Made by a program: the position numbers and the translations under genes
From: Lachnospiraceae bacterium UBA3273
Lineage (GTDB): Bacteria; Bacillota; Clostridia; Lachnospirales; Lachnospiraceae
Direction: 5' to 3'
Length of the DNA stretch: 46,885 bases
NCBI GenBank assembly: GCA_002362385.1
Contig: DEUB01000005.1
Coordinates: forward strand, 1-46,885
The notes under the pieces: generated by a model
Databases searched by the model: none
What the model was told of the DNA's origin: nothing
What the model saw: only the letters and a program-made list of their open reading frames with translations
Shown: piece after piece, positions 40,581-46,885 of the stretch
Numbering within the stretch: position 1 is the stretch's first letter
How the letters are laid out: every line of letters starts with the position of its first letter

Positions 40581-42113
40581 TTATGCCTTATGCCCTCCAA
40601 TCTGATGATTTCTTTCCATGGTCGTTGCGCCTTCTTCCAGATTCATTCCCTTCAAAATGGCATTTTTTCCGTATTTTTTCCGGGCGGACAGGATCGCTTC
40701 CTGAATGGCCCGTTCTTTTTTTAGTTTGGTTTCATTTTCTTTTTTCTGCTTTTCCAATCCTTCGTAATCCGTAAACAGGTCCATCTGGATAAAAGAATCC
40801 TGTTCTTTCTCCTGCGCGGCGGATTCGTCGATCAGATGGTTTGCCGTCACGTTGATTCTGCGGACAAACATTTTTTTATTTACGATGCGTTCATACAGCT
40901 CCATGACTGCATCCATGATCAGCCTTGTGGAGGAGGTCATCTGCTCTAAATTGGCGGTGCCGTGGGCATGCTTTGGAACCCTGCGGCCGTAATGGTCTAT
41001 CGTTATTTCGCCTTTATAGTTTTTGCTGATTTCGGGATTTGTCAGATTCTCAATATCATATCCGATGGTAAGGACGATCTGGTCCGTAACCAGCTTTTTT
41101 TCCACCAAGTCCAGTACAAGAAGGTCCGTCATTTCTTTCACGATCAGCTTTGCTTTATCGCTGTCATAAGGACATTGTAATACCTGGCCGGAACTCAAAC
41201 AGTTGGTTTTGGGCTGATACTGTTTTACAAGGTCAAGGGTCGTAGGCTCCCATCCCCATGCATGGTCGATCAGAAGCTCCGCGTTTACGCCGAACAATTT
41301 GTAAAGCAGATCTTCATTATAACAGCTCTGGCTGTCTCCTATGGAGCATCTTGCGATATCGCCCATGGTAAACATGCCGTTTTCAGCCAGCTTTTTGGCA
41401 TATCCCGGTCCGACCCGCCAGAAGTCAGTGATCGGTTTATGATCCCAGAGAATTTCCCGGTATAGCCGTTCATCCAGTTCTGCGATCCGGACTCCGTTTT
41501 TATCCGGCTCCACGTGTTTGGCCACAATGTCCATGGCAACCTTGCATAAATACAGGTTTGTCCCTATCCCGGCCGTAGCTGTGATCCCGGTCTGTGTAAG
41601 AACGTCCTGCATTATCTTTGCGGCAAGTTCCCGTGCAGAAAGGGAGTAGGTTTTAAGGTAGGCGGTAACATCCATAAATACCTCGTCGATGGAATATACA
41701 TGGATGTCCTCCGGGGCTACATATTTTAAATAGATCTTGTAGATCCGGGTGCTGTATTCCATGTAATGGGCCATGCGGGGCGGGGCAATGATATAGGAAA
41801 GTGAAAGTTCGGGATGCTCATTCAGTTCTTTTGAGAAATAAGATTCTCCGAAAAACTTATGTTCGGGAGCTTTTGCTCTCCTTGAAGCGTTTACTTCTTT
41901 GACCCTCTGTACAACCTCAAACAGCCTTGCCCTGCCTGAAATGCCAAAGGATTTTAAGGACGGGGAAACGGCAAGGCAGATAGTTTTTTCGGTTCTTGCT
42001 GCATCTGCTACCACCAGGTTTGTGTCCATAGGGTCTAACTGTCGTTCCACGCATTCCACGGAGGCATAAAAAGATTTTAAATCGATTGCAATATAGATGT
42101 GTCTTTTTCCCAT
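40581..42113 (-). CDS. Y-family DNA polymerase (UmuC/DinB-like)
   Basis: A 510-residue translesion polymerase, longer than DinB (Pol IV) and of the UmuC/UvrX-like Firmicute type. Catalytic acidic residues: D11 in AIDLKSFYASVE, and D143-E144 in VYSIDEVFMD. The YASVE steric-gate region, GIGTNLYLCKVAMDIVAKH and the helix-hairpin region FWRVGPGYAKKL follow. A beta-clamp binding motif QMDLF (443-447) sits near the C-terminus, then a charged tail. GGAGG precedes the start. It is the first gene of a polymerase-yolD operon. A LexA-type box was not convincingly found upstream. Confidence 0.93.
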   Translation of the reverse strand: MGKRHIYIAIDLKSFYASVECVERQLDPMDTNLVVADAARTEKTICLAVSPSLKSFGISGRARLFEVVQRVKEVNASRRAKAPEHKFFGESYFSKELNEHPELSLSYIIAPPRMAHYMEYSTRIYKIYLKYVAPEDIHVYSIDEVFMDVTAYLKTYSLSARELAAKIMQDVLTQTGITATAGIGTNLYLCKVAMDIVAKHVEPDKNGVRIAELDERLYREILWDHKPITDFWRVGPGYAKKLAENGMFTMGDIARCSIGDSQSCYNEDLLYKLFGVNAELLIDHAWGWEPTTLDLVKQYQPKTNCLSSGQVLQCPYDSDKAKLIVKEMTDLLVLDLVEKKLVTDQIVLTIGYDIENLTNPEISKNYKGEITIDHYGRRVPKHAHGTANLEQMTSSTRLIMDAVMELYERIVNKKMFVRRINVTANHLIDESAAQEKEQDSFIQMDLFTDYEGLEKQKKENETKLKKERAIQEAILSARKKYGKNAILKGMNLEEGATTMERNHQIGGHKA

Positions 42114-42262
42114 AATCCTTTATACCTCCGATTCTATTTTATTGTTTCCTGTCTTATTGGTTTATATATTACCATATTCAAATTTATTTTGCCATTTGGG
42201 GATAAAAAGCAATTCTCATTATTCGATTTTATGAATGGAAGTCCGCTTTTCCGGCTATAATA

Positions 42263-42291
42263 TTGACAATAGTTCGGTAAACCGATATATT
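42263..42291 (+). promoter_or_regulatory. Strong promoter with an operator in the spacer, in front of the XRE-nucleotidyltransferase pair
   Basis: TTGACA (42263-42268), exactly 17 bp, TATATT (42286-42291). The spacer contains the perfect inverted repeat TCGGT-AA-ACCGA (42274-42285). The XRE gene begins 20 bp downstream with GGAGG. Placement predicts autorepression by the XRE protein. The rest of the 198-bp gap to dinB contains only AT-rich DNA and the divergent dinB ribosome site. Confidence 0.75.
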
Positions 42292-42311
42292 GATAAAAGG
42301 AGGGAAAGCTG

Positions 42312-42893
42312 ATGATTATTAATGAATTACTCCAAAAAGAAAATATGTCAAGATATCGTCTGAGCAAGGAAAGCGGTGTAGCAATGACGACGATTACTGA
42401 CATTTGCAGCGGGAAGGCCGAGCTTGATAAATGCATGGCCGGTACTTTATATAAGATTGCACGGGTTTTAGGTGTGACAGTTGATTCGTTATTAGAAAAT
42501 AATAAAGAGAGAGCTGATGATTATAGATGCTCCTTTGAAACATTCAAAAGTAATATCTGTCATCAGGTAAAGGATCTTGGGGATATTGACTTTATAATTG
42601 AAACTCTTGAGGCAGATGAAATCAGAAAGTTGTATGACAGACAATGGTATCGTGAATCATTGTACCTTTTGGCAATGATTGATTATTTGTCCAGAATAAA
42701 CAGTTTACCGATTTGTACCAATTATAATGACATTCGCAGTCAGAAGTTAGAGAAGCCGCATTTTCCGGCTGGTATCGAAGTATCATATGCCGCTACGGGA
42801 GATGAAAGCATAAAAAATAAGGCTATGGAAAATGCGATACCGGAATTCATGAGATTTAATATTGTGGAAAGTGAGGTACGTAATGTCTGCTGA
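42312..42893 (+). CDS. XRE-type HTH protein, putative antitoxin
   Basis: 193 residues. The N-terminal XRE domain reads ENMSRYRLSKESGVAMTTIT and continues to GVTVDSLLENNK (~10-66). The C-terminal ~120 residues are not recognised and may be the neutralising or ligand domain. It overlaps the following nucleotidyltransferase gene by 11 bp and is preceded by a promoter with a palindrome in its spacer. An HTH regulator upstream of, and overlapping, a nucleotidyltransferase is the layout of AbiE/MenAT-like toxin-antitoxin pairs. GGAGG is 8 nt before the ATG. Confidence 0.8.
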   Translation: MIINELLQKENMSRYRLSKESGVAMTTITDICSGKAELDKCMAGTLYKIARVLGVTVDSLLENNKERADDYRCSFETFKSNICHQVKDLGDIDFIIETLEADEIRKLYDRQWYRESLYLLAMIDYLSRINSLPICTNYNDIRSQKLEKPHFPAGIEVSYAATGDESIKNKAMENAIPEFMRFNIVESEVRNVC

Positions 42894-43653
42894 TAAACCA
42901 TTTACAAAAGAAAATCTTGATAATTGTTTAAAGGAATTGGCAAAGGAGTTTCGTAAGAAAAATGGGAATAAAGTTCCGGCTGAGATTATATTGATCGGAG
43001 GAGCGTCTATACTGATTAATTATGGATTCAGAGAAATGACTTACGATATGGATGCAATTATTAAGTCGTCAAGTGCCATGAAGGATGCTATTAACACGGT
43101 GGGGGATAGACTTGGACTTCCCCTCGGATGGCTCAATACAGATTTTGTGAATACAGATTCATATACACCAAGATTGACGGGATATTCAAAGTATTATAAG
43201 ACGTTTTCTAATATTTTGCAGGTTCGTACAGTTTCCTCAGAGTATCTTGTTGCGATGAAGCTGATGGCCGGAAGGCAGTATAAGAATGATTTATCAGATA
43301 TAGTAGGTGTTTTGATAGAACAGGAAGAACGAGGAGATGCTCTAACGCTGGATAGAATAAAGAAAGCGGTTGTGGACTTATATGATTACTATGATAAAAT
43401 TCCGGAAAACTCTCGTATATTTATTGAATCTATTTATGAAAAAGAGGATTTGAGAGCATTCTATAAACAGTGTAGGGAACTTGAGGAGGAAAATAAAGAT
43501 ATTCTGTTAGGTTTTCCCAATGATTATCCGGGTATGCTAAATGGTAATAACCTTGCAGACATATTAAAGGCTGCAAGGGCGAAGAAACAAAAAAAGGAAA
43601 AAAGCGGCCAGCCCCAAAGCCGAACCGCGATCCCCTTTACACAATTATTATGA
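42883..43653 (+). CDS. Nucleotidyltransferase, putative toxin (DUF6036/AbiEii-like)
   Basis: 256 residues from ATG 42883 (GAGGT 5 nt upstream). The polymerase-beta-type nucleotidyltransferase core is visible: IILIGGASILINYGFRE with G39-G40-A41-S42, then TYDMDAII with the metal-binding pair D55 and D57. SEYLVAMKLMAGRQYKNDLSD is the helix typical of AbiEii/DUF6036-like proteins, which bear on DNA- or tRNA-end NMP transfer. A basic C-terminal tail (AARAKKQKKEKSGQ) follows. It overlaps the XRE gene by 11 bp. Toxin role inferred from operon form; the substrate (tRNA, NTP choice) is unknown. Confidence 0.8.
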   Translation: MSADKPFTKENLDNCLKELAKEFRKKNGNKVPAEIILIGGASILINYGFREMTYDMDAIIKSSSAMKDAINTVGDRLGLPLGWLNTDFVNTDSYTPRLTGYSKYYKTFSNILQVRTVSSEYLVAMKLMAGRQYKNDLSDIVGVLIEQEERGDALTLDRIKKAVVDLYDYYDKIPENSRIFIESIYEKEDLRAFYKQCRELEEENKDILLGFPNDYPGMLNGNNLADILKAARAKKQKKEKSGQPQSRTAIPFTQLL

Positions 43654-43772
43654 TACGGTAAGATGATAGGAAAGTAAAAGAAAATGCGTCGTCAAATTTT
43701 GACAAAACGGACGGGACTGCGATCCATACAGCAGGGAATAAATAGAGAAGTATGATAGGGAGCGAAAATGAA

Positions 43773-44795
43773 ATGGACTTTAAAAAACTGGTAGATTCCC
43801 CGGAGTATGACTTTTTAAGGGAAAATCCACGGCTTGGCAGGCGGATCATTCTTATGGGCTTGGGGGGAAGCTACGCATACGGAACAAACAATGAAAACAG
43901 CGACATTGATTTCAGGGGAATTACCCTAAACCTGCCTTCGGACCTGCTGGGGCTGACGCAGTTTGAGCAATATGAGGATGCCAAAACGGATACGGTAATT
44001 TATGCTTTCAATAAGATCATACGCCTTCTTTTGGAATGCAATCCCAATACCATAGAGCTTTTGGGCCTGGACGAGGAGCAGTATCTCATTAAGACGGCGT
44101 TGGGGCAGGAACTGCTTGACCACAAGGATCTGTTTTTATCCAAAAGGGCGGCAAAGTCATTTGGGGGATATGCAGGGGCACAGTTAAGAAGGCTGCAGAA
44201 CGCCATTGCAAGGGATTCCATGCCCCAGGCGGAAAGAGAAGGGCATATTTATCGTTCAGTCAAAAACGCCATGGAAGATTTCAGGCGGAAAAATGAGCTT
44301 TTTGACAAGGGGAATATTCATATTTACATAGATGAGTCGGCTAATCCCGGGCTGGAGAAAGAAATCTTTATAGATGCGGAATATAAACATCTGCCCCTTC
44401 GGGACTATGAAAATATGCTAAGCGCCATGAACAGTGTTGTAAGGGATTATGATAAAATAGGAAAGCGCAACAGGAAAAAGGACGATGACCATTTAAACAA
44501 ACATGCCATGCATTTGATCCGTCTTTTTATGATGGCGGTGGATATTCTGGAAGAGGGCGAGATCAGAACCCACAGAAGGGATGATGTGGAGCTGTTAAAA
44601 AGCATCAGGAGGGGAGATTTCCAGAAGGAGGATAAAACTTTTTCCGAAGATTTCTATGACCTGCTGGCTGATTATGAAAAAAGGCTGGAAAGGACCACAA
44701 ACAATTCAAGGCTTCCGGATAATCCCGATATGGAAAAAGTGGAGCGGTTTGTGGAGTATGTAAACAGGAAAGCAATAGAGGATGATTTTTCATGA
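43773..44795 (+). CDS. RlaP-type nucleotidyltransferase, paralogue 1
   Basis: A 340-residue predicted nucleotidyltransferase of the COG3541/PF10127 type (DNA polymerase beta superfamily, named RlaP for its link to RNA repair in some genomes). The core is intact: ILMGLGGSYAYGTNNENSDI with G31-G32-S33 and D45, D47. A helical region with LLECNPNTIELLGL, AGAQLRRLQNAI and DDHLNKHAMHLIRLFMMAVD follows, as in family members. ATG 43752 is possible, but ATG 43773 with GGAG upstream is preferred. Its stop overlaps the start of the next nucleotidyltransferase gene (ATGA). Confidence 0.85.
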   Translation: MDFKKLVDSPEYDFLRENPRLGRRIILMGLGGSYAYGTNNENSDIDFRGITLNLPSDLLGLTQFEQYEDAKTDTVIYAFNKIIRLLLECNPNTIELLGLDEEQYLIKTALGQELLDHKDLFLSKRAAKSFGGYAGAQLRRLQNAIARDSMPQAEREGHIYRSVKNAMEDFRRKNELFDKGNIHIYIDESANPGLEKEIFIDAEYKHLPLRDYENMLSAMNSVVRDYDKIGKRNRKKDDDHLNKHAMHLIRLFMMAVDILEEGEIRTHRRDDVELLKSIRRGDFQKEDKTFSEDFYDLLADYEKRLERTTNNSRLPDNPDMEKVERFVEYVNRKAIEDDFS

Positions 44796-45571
44796 AAGAT
44801 ATAAGGAAAGAAATAGAAGAAAAGCTTTCGGAAATAGAGGAAAAGGAGCATGTTACCGTTTTATATGCCGTAGAGTCGGGCAGCAGGGCCTGGGGCGTGG
44901 AATCCCCGGACAGCGACTATGATGTGAGATTTATCTATGTAAGGCAGGAAAAGGATTATTTGAGCATCAGGGAAAAAAGGGACGTCATCGAGTGGCAGTT
45001 AGATGAAGTGCTTGATATAAACGGCTGGGACTTAAAGAAGACCCTATTGCAGTTCCACAAGGGAAATGCAACTTTGTTTGAATGGGCCAATTCTCCGGTG
45101 GTATACAAGACTACGGAGGTATGGAAAGAAATATATGGTTCCTGCAGGCAGTATTTCTCAAAAAAGGCGGCATTATATCATTATTACGGTACGGCAAACA
45201 GTACATTTTTACAATATTTGCAGAAAGAAGAGGTAAGATATAAAAAATATGTCTATGCCTTAAGGCCTTTGCTGGCCTGCCGGTTTATTGAAGCGAATAA
45301 CGGTATCCCGCCCGTAAGCTTTAGGGAACTTTTACGGCAGGAGCTGCCGGAGGAGTTAGCCGCAGGGATAGATGAAATGCTGAAGATAAAAGCCGGGAGT
45401 GACGAAAAGGCTCTGCATCCCCAGCTGCCCGTGATCAGAAAATATATCGAGGACGAGATCGTCCGGTACGGACAGCTGTCAAAGGAAATGGAAGACGACA
45501 GGAGGCAGGAGTGGGAAACGCTGGATACCGTGTTCTTAGAGAGCCTTAAAAGCACAGCGGAAAAGCCATAA
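44792..45571 (+). CDS. RlaP-type nucleotidyltransferase, paralogue 2
   Basis: 259 residues, same PF10127 family but clearly diverged from the preceding gene. The active site is intact: VESGSRAWGVESPDSDYDVR with S29-G30-S31 and D42, D44. DVIEWQLDEVLDINGWDLKK and the LRPLLACRFIE helix are characteristic of the shorter branch. Overlap by four bases with paralogue 1 makes co-translation near certain, suggesting two enzymes acting on the same kind of RNA or nucleotide end. No RNA ligase or phosphatase gene is visible in the window. Confidence 0.88.
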   Translation: MKDIRKEIEEKLSEIEEKEHVTVLYAVESGSRAWGVESPDSDYDVRFIYVRQEKDYLSIREKRDVIEWQLDEVLDINGWDLKKTLLQFHKGNATLFEWANSPVVYKTTEVWKEIYGSCRQYFSKKAALYHYYGTANSTFLQYLQKEEVRYKKYVYALRPLLACRFIEANNGIPPVSFRELLRQELPEELAAGIDEMLKIKAGSDEKALHPQLPVIRKYIEDEIVRYGQLSKEMEDDRRQEWETLDTVFLESLKSTAEKP

Positions 45572-45633
45572 GGAAACGTCAAGTAATCTGTGAGAAGCCG
45601 GCTTGGTTAAAGTTATTATTCATGGAGGCAAAA

Positions 45634-46446
45634 ATGAAGATCACAATGTTAGGTACAGGAAATGCGATGGTAACGGAGTGCTATAATACCTGTTTTGTCA
45701 TAAGCCGCGGGGAAAGCAATGGAGAAAGGCATTTTCTGGTTGATGGTGGCGGGGGAAACGCCATATTCCGACAGTTAAAGAGTGCAGGATATGATTGGAT
45801 GGATATGAAAGAGATCTTTGTTACCCACAAGCATATCGACCATATATTGGGCATCATCTGGCTGGTCCGGGCAGTCTGCCAGTCCATGGGGCAGGGAAAT
45901 TATGAAGGGGAAGTGAATATTTATGCCCATGATGAAGTCATTGGACTCATAAAGGACCTGACAGACCAGCTGCTTTGGGAGAAACAGACCCGGTTTATCG
46001 GTAAGCGGATCCATCTGATTACCGTTCATGACAAAGAAACACGGGAAATCAATGGCAGTAAAGTGACGTTTTTTGACATACAGTCTTCAAAGGATAAGCA
46101 GTTTGGGTTTTCCATGGAGCTTAGCGGCAAAGAAAGGCTGACCTGCTGCGGGGATGAGCCTTATAACGAATGCGAAAAAGAATATGTGCAGGGCAGTAAA
46201 TGGCTGCTGCATGAGGCATTCTGCCTTAGCTCACAGGCGGATATCTTTAAGCCCTATGAGAAGCACCATTCCACGGTAAAGGATGTCTGTGAGCTGGCAA
46301 AGGGCTTGGGCGTTCAAAATCTGATTCTTTATCATACTGAGGACAAAAACATACAGAACCGGAAGGAAATGTATTATGAGGAAGGCAGCCGGTATTTTCA
46401 TGGCGCCTTGTATATCCCGGAGGATCTGGAAAGTCTTCCATTATGA
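45634..46446 (+). CDS. MBL fold metallo-hydrolase (RNase Z-like)
   Basis: 270 residues, start at ATG 45634 with GGAGG 5 nt upstream (the ATG at 45622 overlaps that site). Metallo-beta-lactamase fold with the full metal motif THKHIDH (H65, H67, D69, H70). A GDEP acidic ligand region, the EKHHST histidine pair and a final LYHTED histidine occur in the order of RNase Z/ElaC-like nucleases and related hydrolases. The exosite arm of RNase Z is not evident, so the substrate could be RNA, a cyclic nucleotide or a small ester. It lies 62 bp after the two RlaP-type genes, same strand. Confidence 0.87.
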   Translation: MKITMLGTGNAMVTECYNTCFVISRGESNGERHFLVDGGGGNAIFRQLKSAGYDWMDMKEIFVTHKHIDHILGIIWLVRAVCQSMGQGNYEGEVNIYAHDEVIGLIKDLTDQLLWEKQTRFIGKRIHLITVHDKETREINGSKVTFFDIQSSKDKQFGFSMELSGKERLTCCGDEPYNECEKEYVQGSKWLLHEAFCLSSQADIFKPYEKHHSTVKDVCELAKGLGVQNLILYHTEDKNIQNRKEMYYEEGSRYFHGALYIPEDLESLPL

Positions 46447-46488
46447 CAAAAATATATCCGAATATGGTAAGTTGGAAGAATATGGGCG

Positions 46489-46517
46489 TTGTTTATCCAT
46501 AAAAAAGATGCTATAAT
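46489..46517 (+). promoter_or_regulatory. Consensus-like sigma-A promoter in the intergenic region
   Basis: TTGTTT (46489-46494), exactly 17 bp, perfect TATAAT (46512-46517), 43 bp after the stop of the MBL gene. A strong hairpin with a T tract begins only about 13 bp after the -10, so the transcript would be very short. Confidence 0.65.
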
Positions 46518-46523
46518 TTTTTT

Positions 46524-46604
46524 TACAAAGAATCTGGTTCAGAGCAGAAGGAAAGGTATTACTTTTTACAAAAGATAAAATGCTCCGGATCAGGTTCTTT
46601 TTAT
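46524..46604 (+). ncRNA. Candidate small RNA (or short terminated leader)
   Basis: Predicted start near 46524. 46530-46546 pairs with 46581-46597: 17 positions with 13 Watson-Crick pairs, three G-U pairs and one mismatch, around a 34-nt purine-rich loop, followed by TTTTTATTT. With the perfect -10 just upstream, this gives an RNA of about 80 nt with a built-in terminator. No RNA family was recognised. It could alternatively be a read-through terminator for the MBL gene. This feature and the promoter/0A sites fill the 314-bp gap before the last gene. Confidence 0.4.
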
Positions 46605-46635
46605 TTCCGGACAGGTCCCAAACCCCTTATAATTG

Positions 46636-46666
46636 CGACATTTGTCGATATTTTGCGACCGACAAT
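46636..46666 (+). promoter_or_regulatory. Putative 0A boxes upstream of the Spo0A-C-type gene
   Basis: TTGTCGAT (46642-46649) and the inverted CCGACAAT (46659-46666) resemble the Spo0A site TGTCGAA in opposite orientations. CGACA-TT-TGTCG (46636-46647) is itself palindromic. They lie about 95-125 bp before the start codon. Confidence 0.45.
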
Positions 46667-46760
46667 GATAGACATTTTCATAGGTAAATGGTACTTTAAT
46701 TACATAACCGTGCAGGATATTACATAATAAGTGCAGAAAAAGGAAAAGGGGAAAAGAAAA

Positions 46761-46885
46761 ATGGTGAATGAACTGACAAAGCGCGTGGAATTGGAGAAAT
46801 ATGTGACCAGGATTATGCTGGATTTGGGAGTTCCCGCACATTTGAAAGGATATCATTACGTCAGAGAAGCTATTTTGATTTCCGA
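46761..46885 (+). CDS. Spo0A C-terminal-domain protein, partial (window end)
   Basis: Only the first 41 residues are inside the window (MVNELTKRVELEKYVTRIML and onward). The segment LDLGVPAHLKGYHYVREAI is the classic first part of the Spo0A DNA-binding effector domain (PF08769: I-x-E-I-G-V-P-A-H-I-K-G-Y-x-Y-L-R). In Spo0A this domain follows a ~120-residue receiver. Here it is at the N-terminus, so the protein lacks a receiver in front and is not Spo0A itself unless a separate start was lost. AAGGGG lies about 9 nt upstream. Likely a sporulation- or stationary-phase-linked regulator, perhaps acting on or regulated through 0A-like sites. Confidence 0.85.
   Translation, partial: MVNELTKRVELEKYVTRIMLDLGVPAHLKGYHYVREAILIS

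Noticed and set aside
43691..43703. GTCAAATTTTGAC palindrome as an operator for the RlaP-type genes
   Set aside because: Short and AT-rich, without a convincing promoter around it; left unannotated.
1..46885. CRISPR arrays, tRNA or rRNA genes, prophage
   Set aside because: No evenly spaced repeat-spacer pattern, no cloverleaf or rRNA-like sequence, and no phage structural genes were seen.

Overview
The window reads as chromosomal DNA of a spore-forming, low-to-mid GC Firmicute, most likely a gut-type Lachnospiraceae/Clostridia. The pointers are an alpha/beta-type small acid-soluble spore protein, a YtvI/AI-2E membrane protein, a Spo0A-type DNA-binding domain at the right edge, a Clostridia-like tig-clpP-clpX order and strong GGAGG ribosome binding sites. 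No tRNA, rRNA, CRISPR array or prophage was seen.

Left part (1-18 kb) is mostly housekeeping. It starts with a 5'-truncated Rpn/PD-(D/E)XK nuclease relic carrying a ten-unit heptad repeat. Then come a DJ-1/PfpI protein, SASP, tRNA-dihydrouridine synthase and an HD phosphohydrolase. A two-gene ABC importer follows, with a lipoprotein binding protein and a permease and ATPase fused in one chain. Next are tig-clpP-clpX, engB with a YtvI-like gene, a D-2-hydroxyacid dehydrogenase, truA, vanZ-like and a heterodimeric ABC exporter. The exporter is closed by a remarkable 283-bp long inverted repeat.

Middle (18-22.5 kb) holds a cupin, an MFS exporter with a TetR regulator (near-identical operator motifs lie upstream of both), an XRE regulator, an orphan lipoprotein and a small alarmone synthetase.

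The accessory core (22.6-40 kb) is a polymorphic-toxin locus. A small membrane-anchored protein with a single YD repeat is followed 10 bp later by a 4610-residue secreted RHS protein: signal peptide, about 1200 residues of beta-helix-like repeats, FN3/Ig/PKD modules, YD-repeat shell, RHS core, pretoxin helices, Hint self-processing domain and a short AT-rich nuclease-like tip. A TTG-start immunity candidate follows directly. Downstream lie two further partial copies of the Hint segment, each joined to a different tip. One carries a GIY-YIG-like tip with its own immunity candidate. The other carries nonsense mutations and is fused to an IS66 tnpA fragment. This looks like an archive of displaced toxin tips feeding one expression locus.

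Right part (39.8-46.9 kb) has a Y-family polymerase with YolD-like and small partner genes. It is followed by an XRE + nucleotidyltransferase toxin-antitoxin-like pair with an operator inside its promoter, two tandem RlaP-type nucleotidyltransferases and an RNase Z-like metallo-beta-lactamase protein. The window ends with a candidate small RNA and the start of a receiver-less Spo0A-C-type regulator preceded by 0A-box-like sites. Three different nucleotidyltransferases and an RNase Z-like protein side by side suggest an RNA-end modification and repair neighbourhood. That is inference only.
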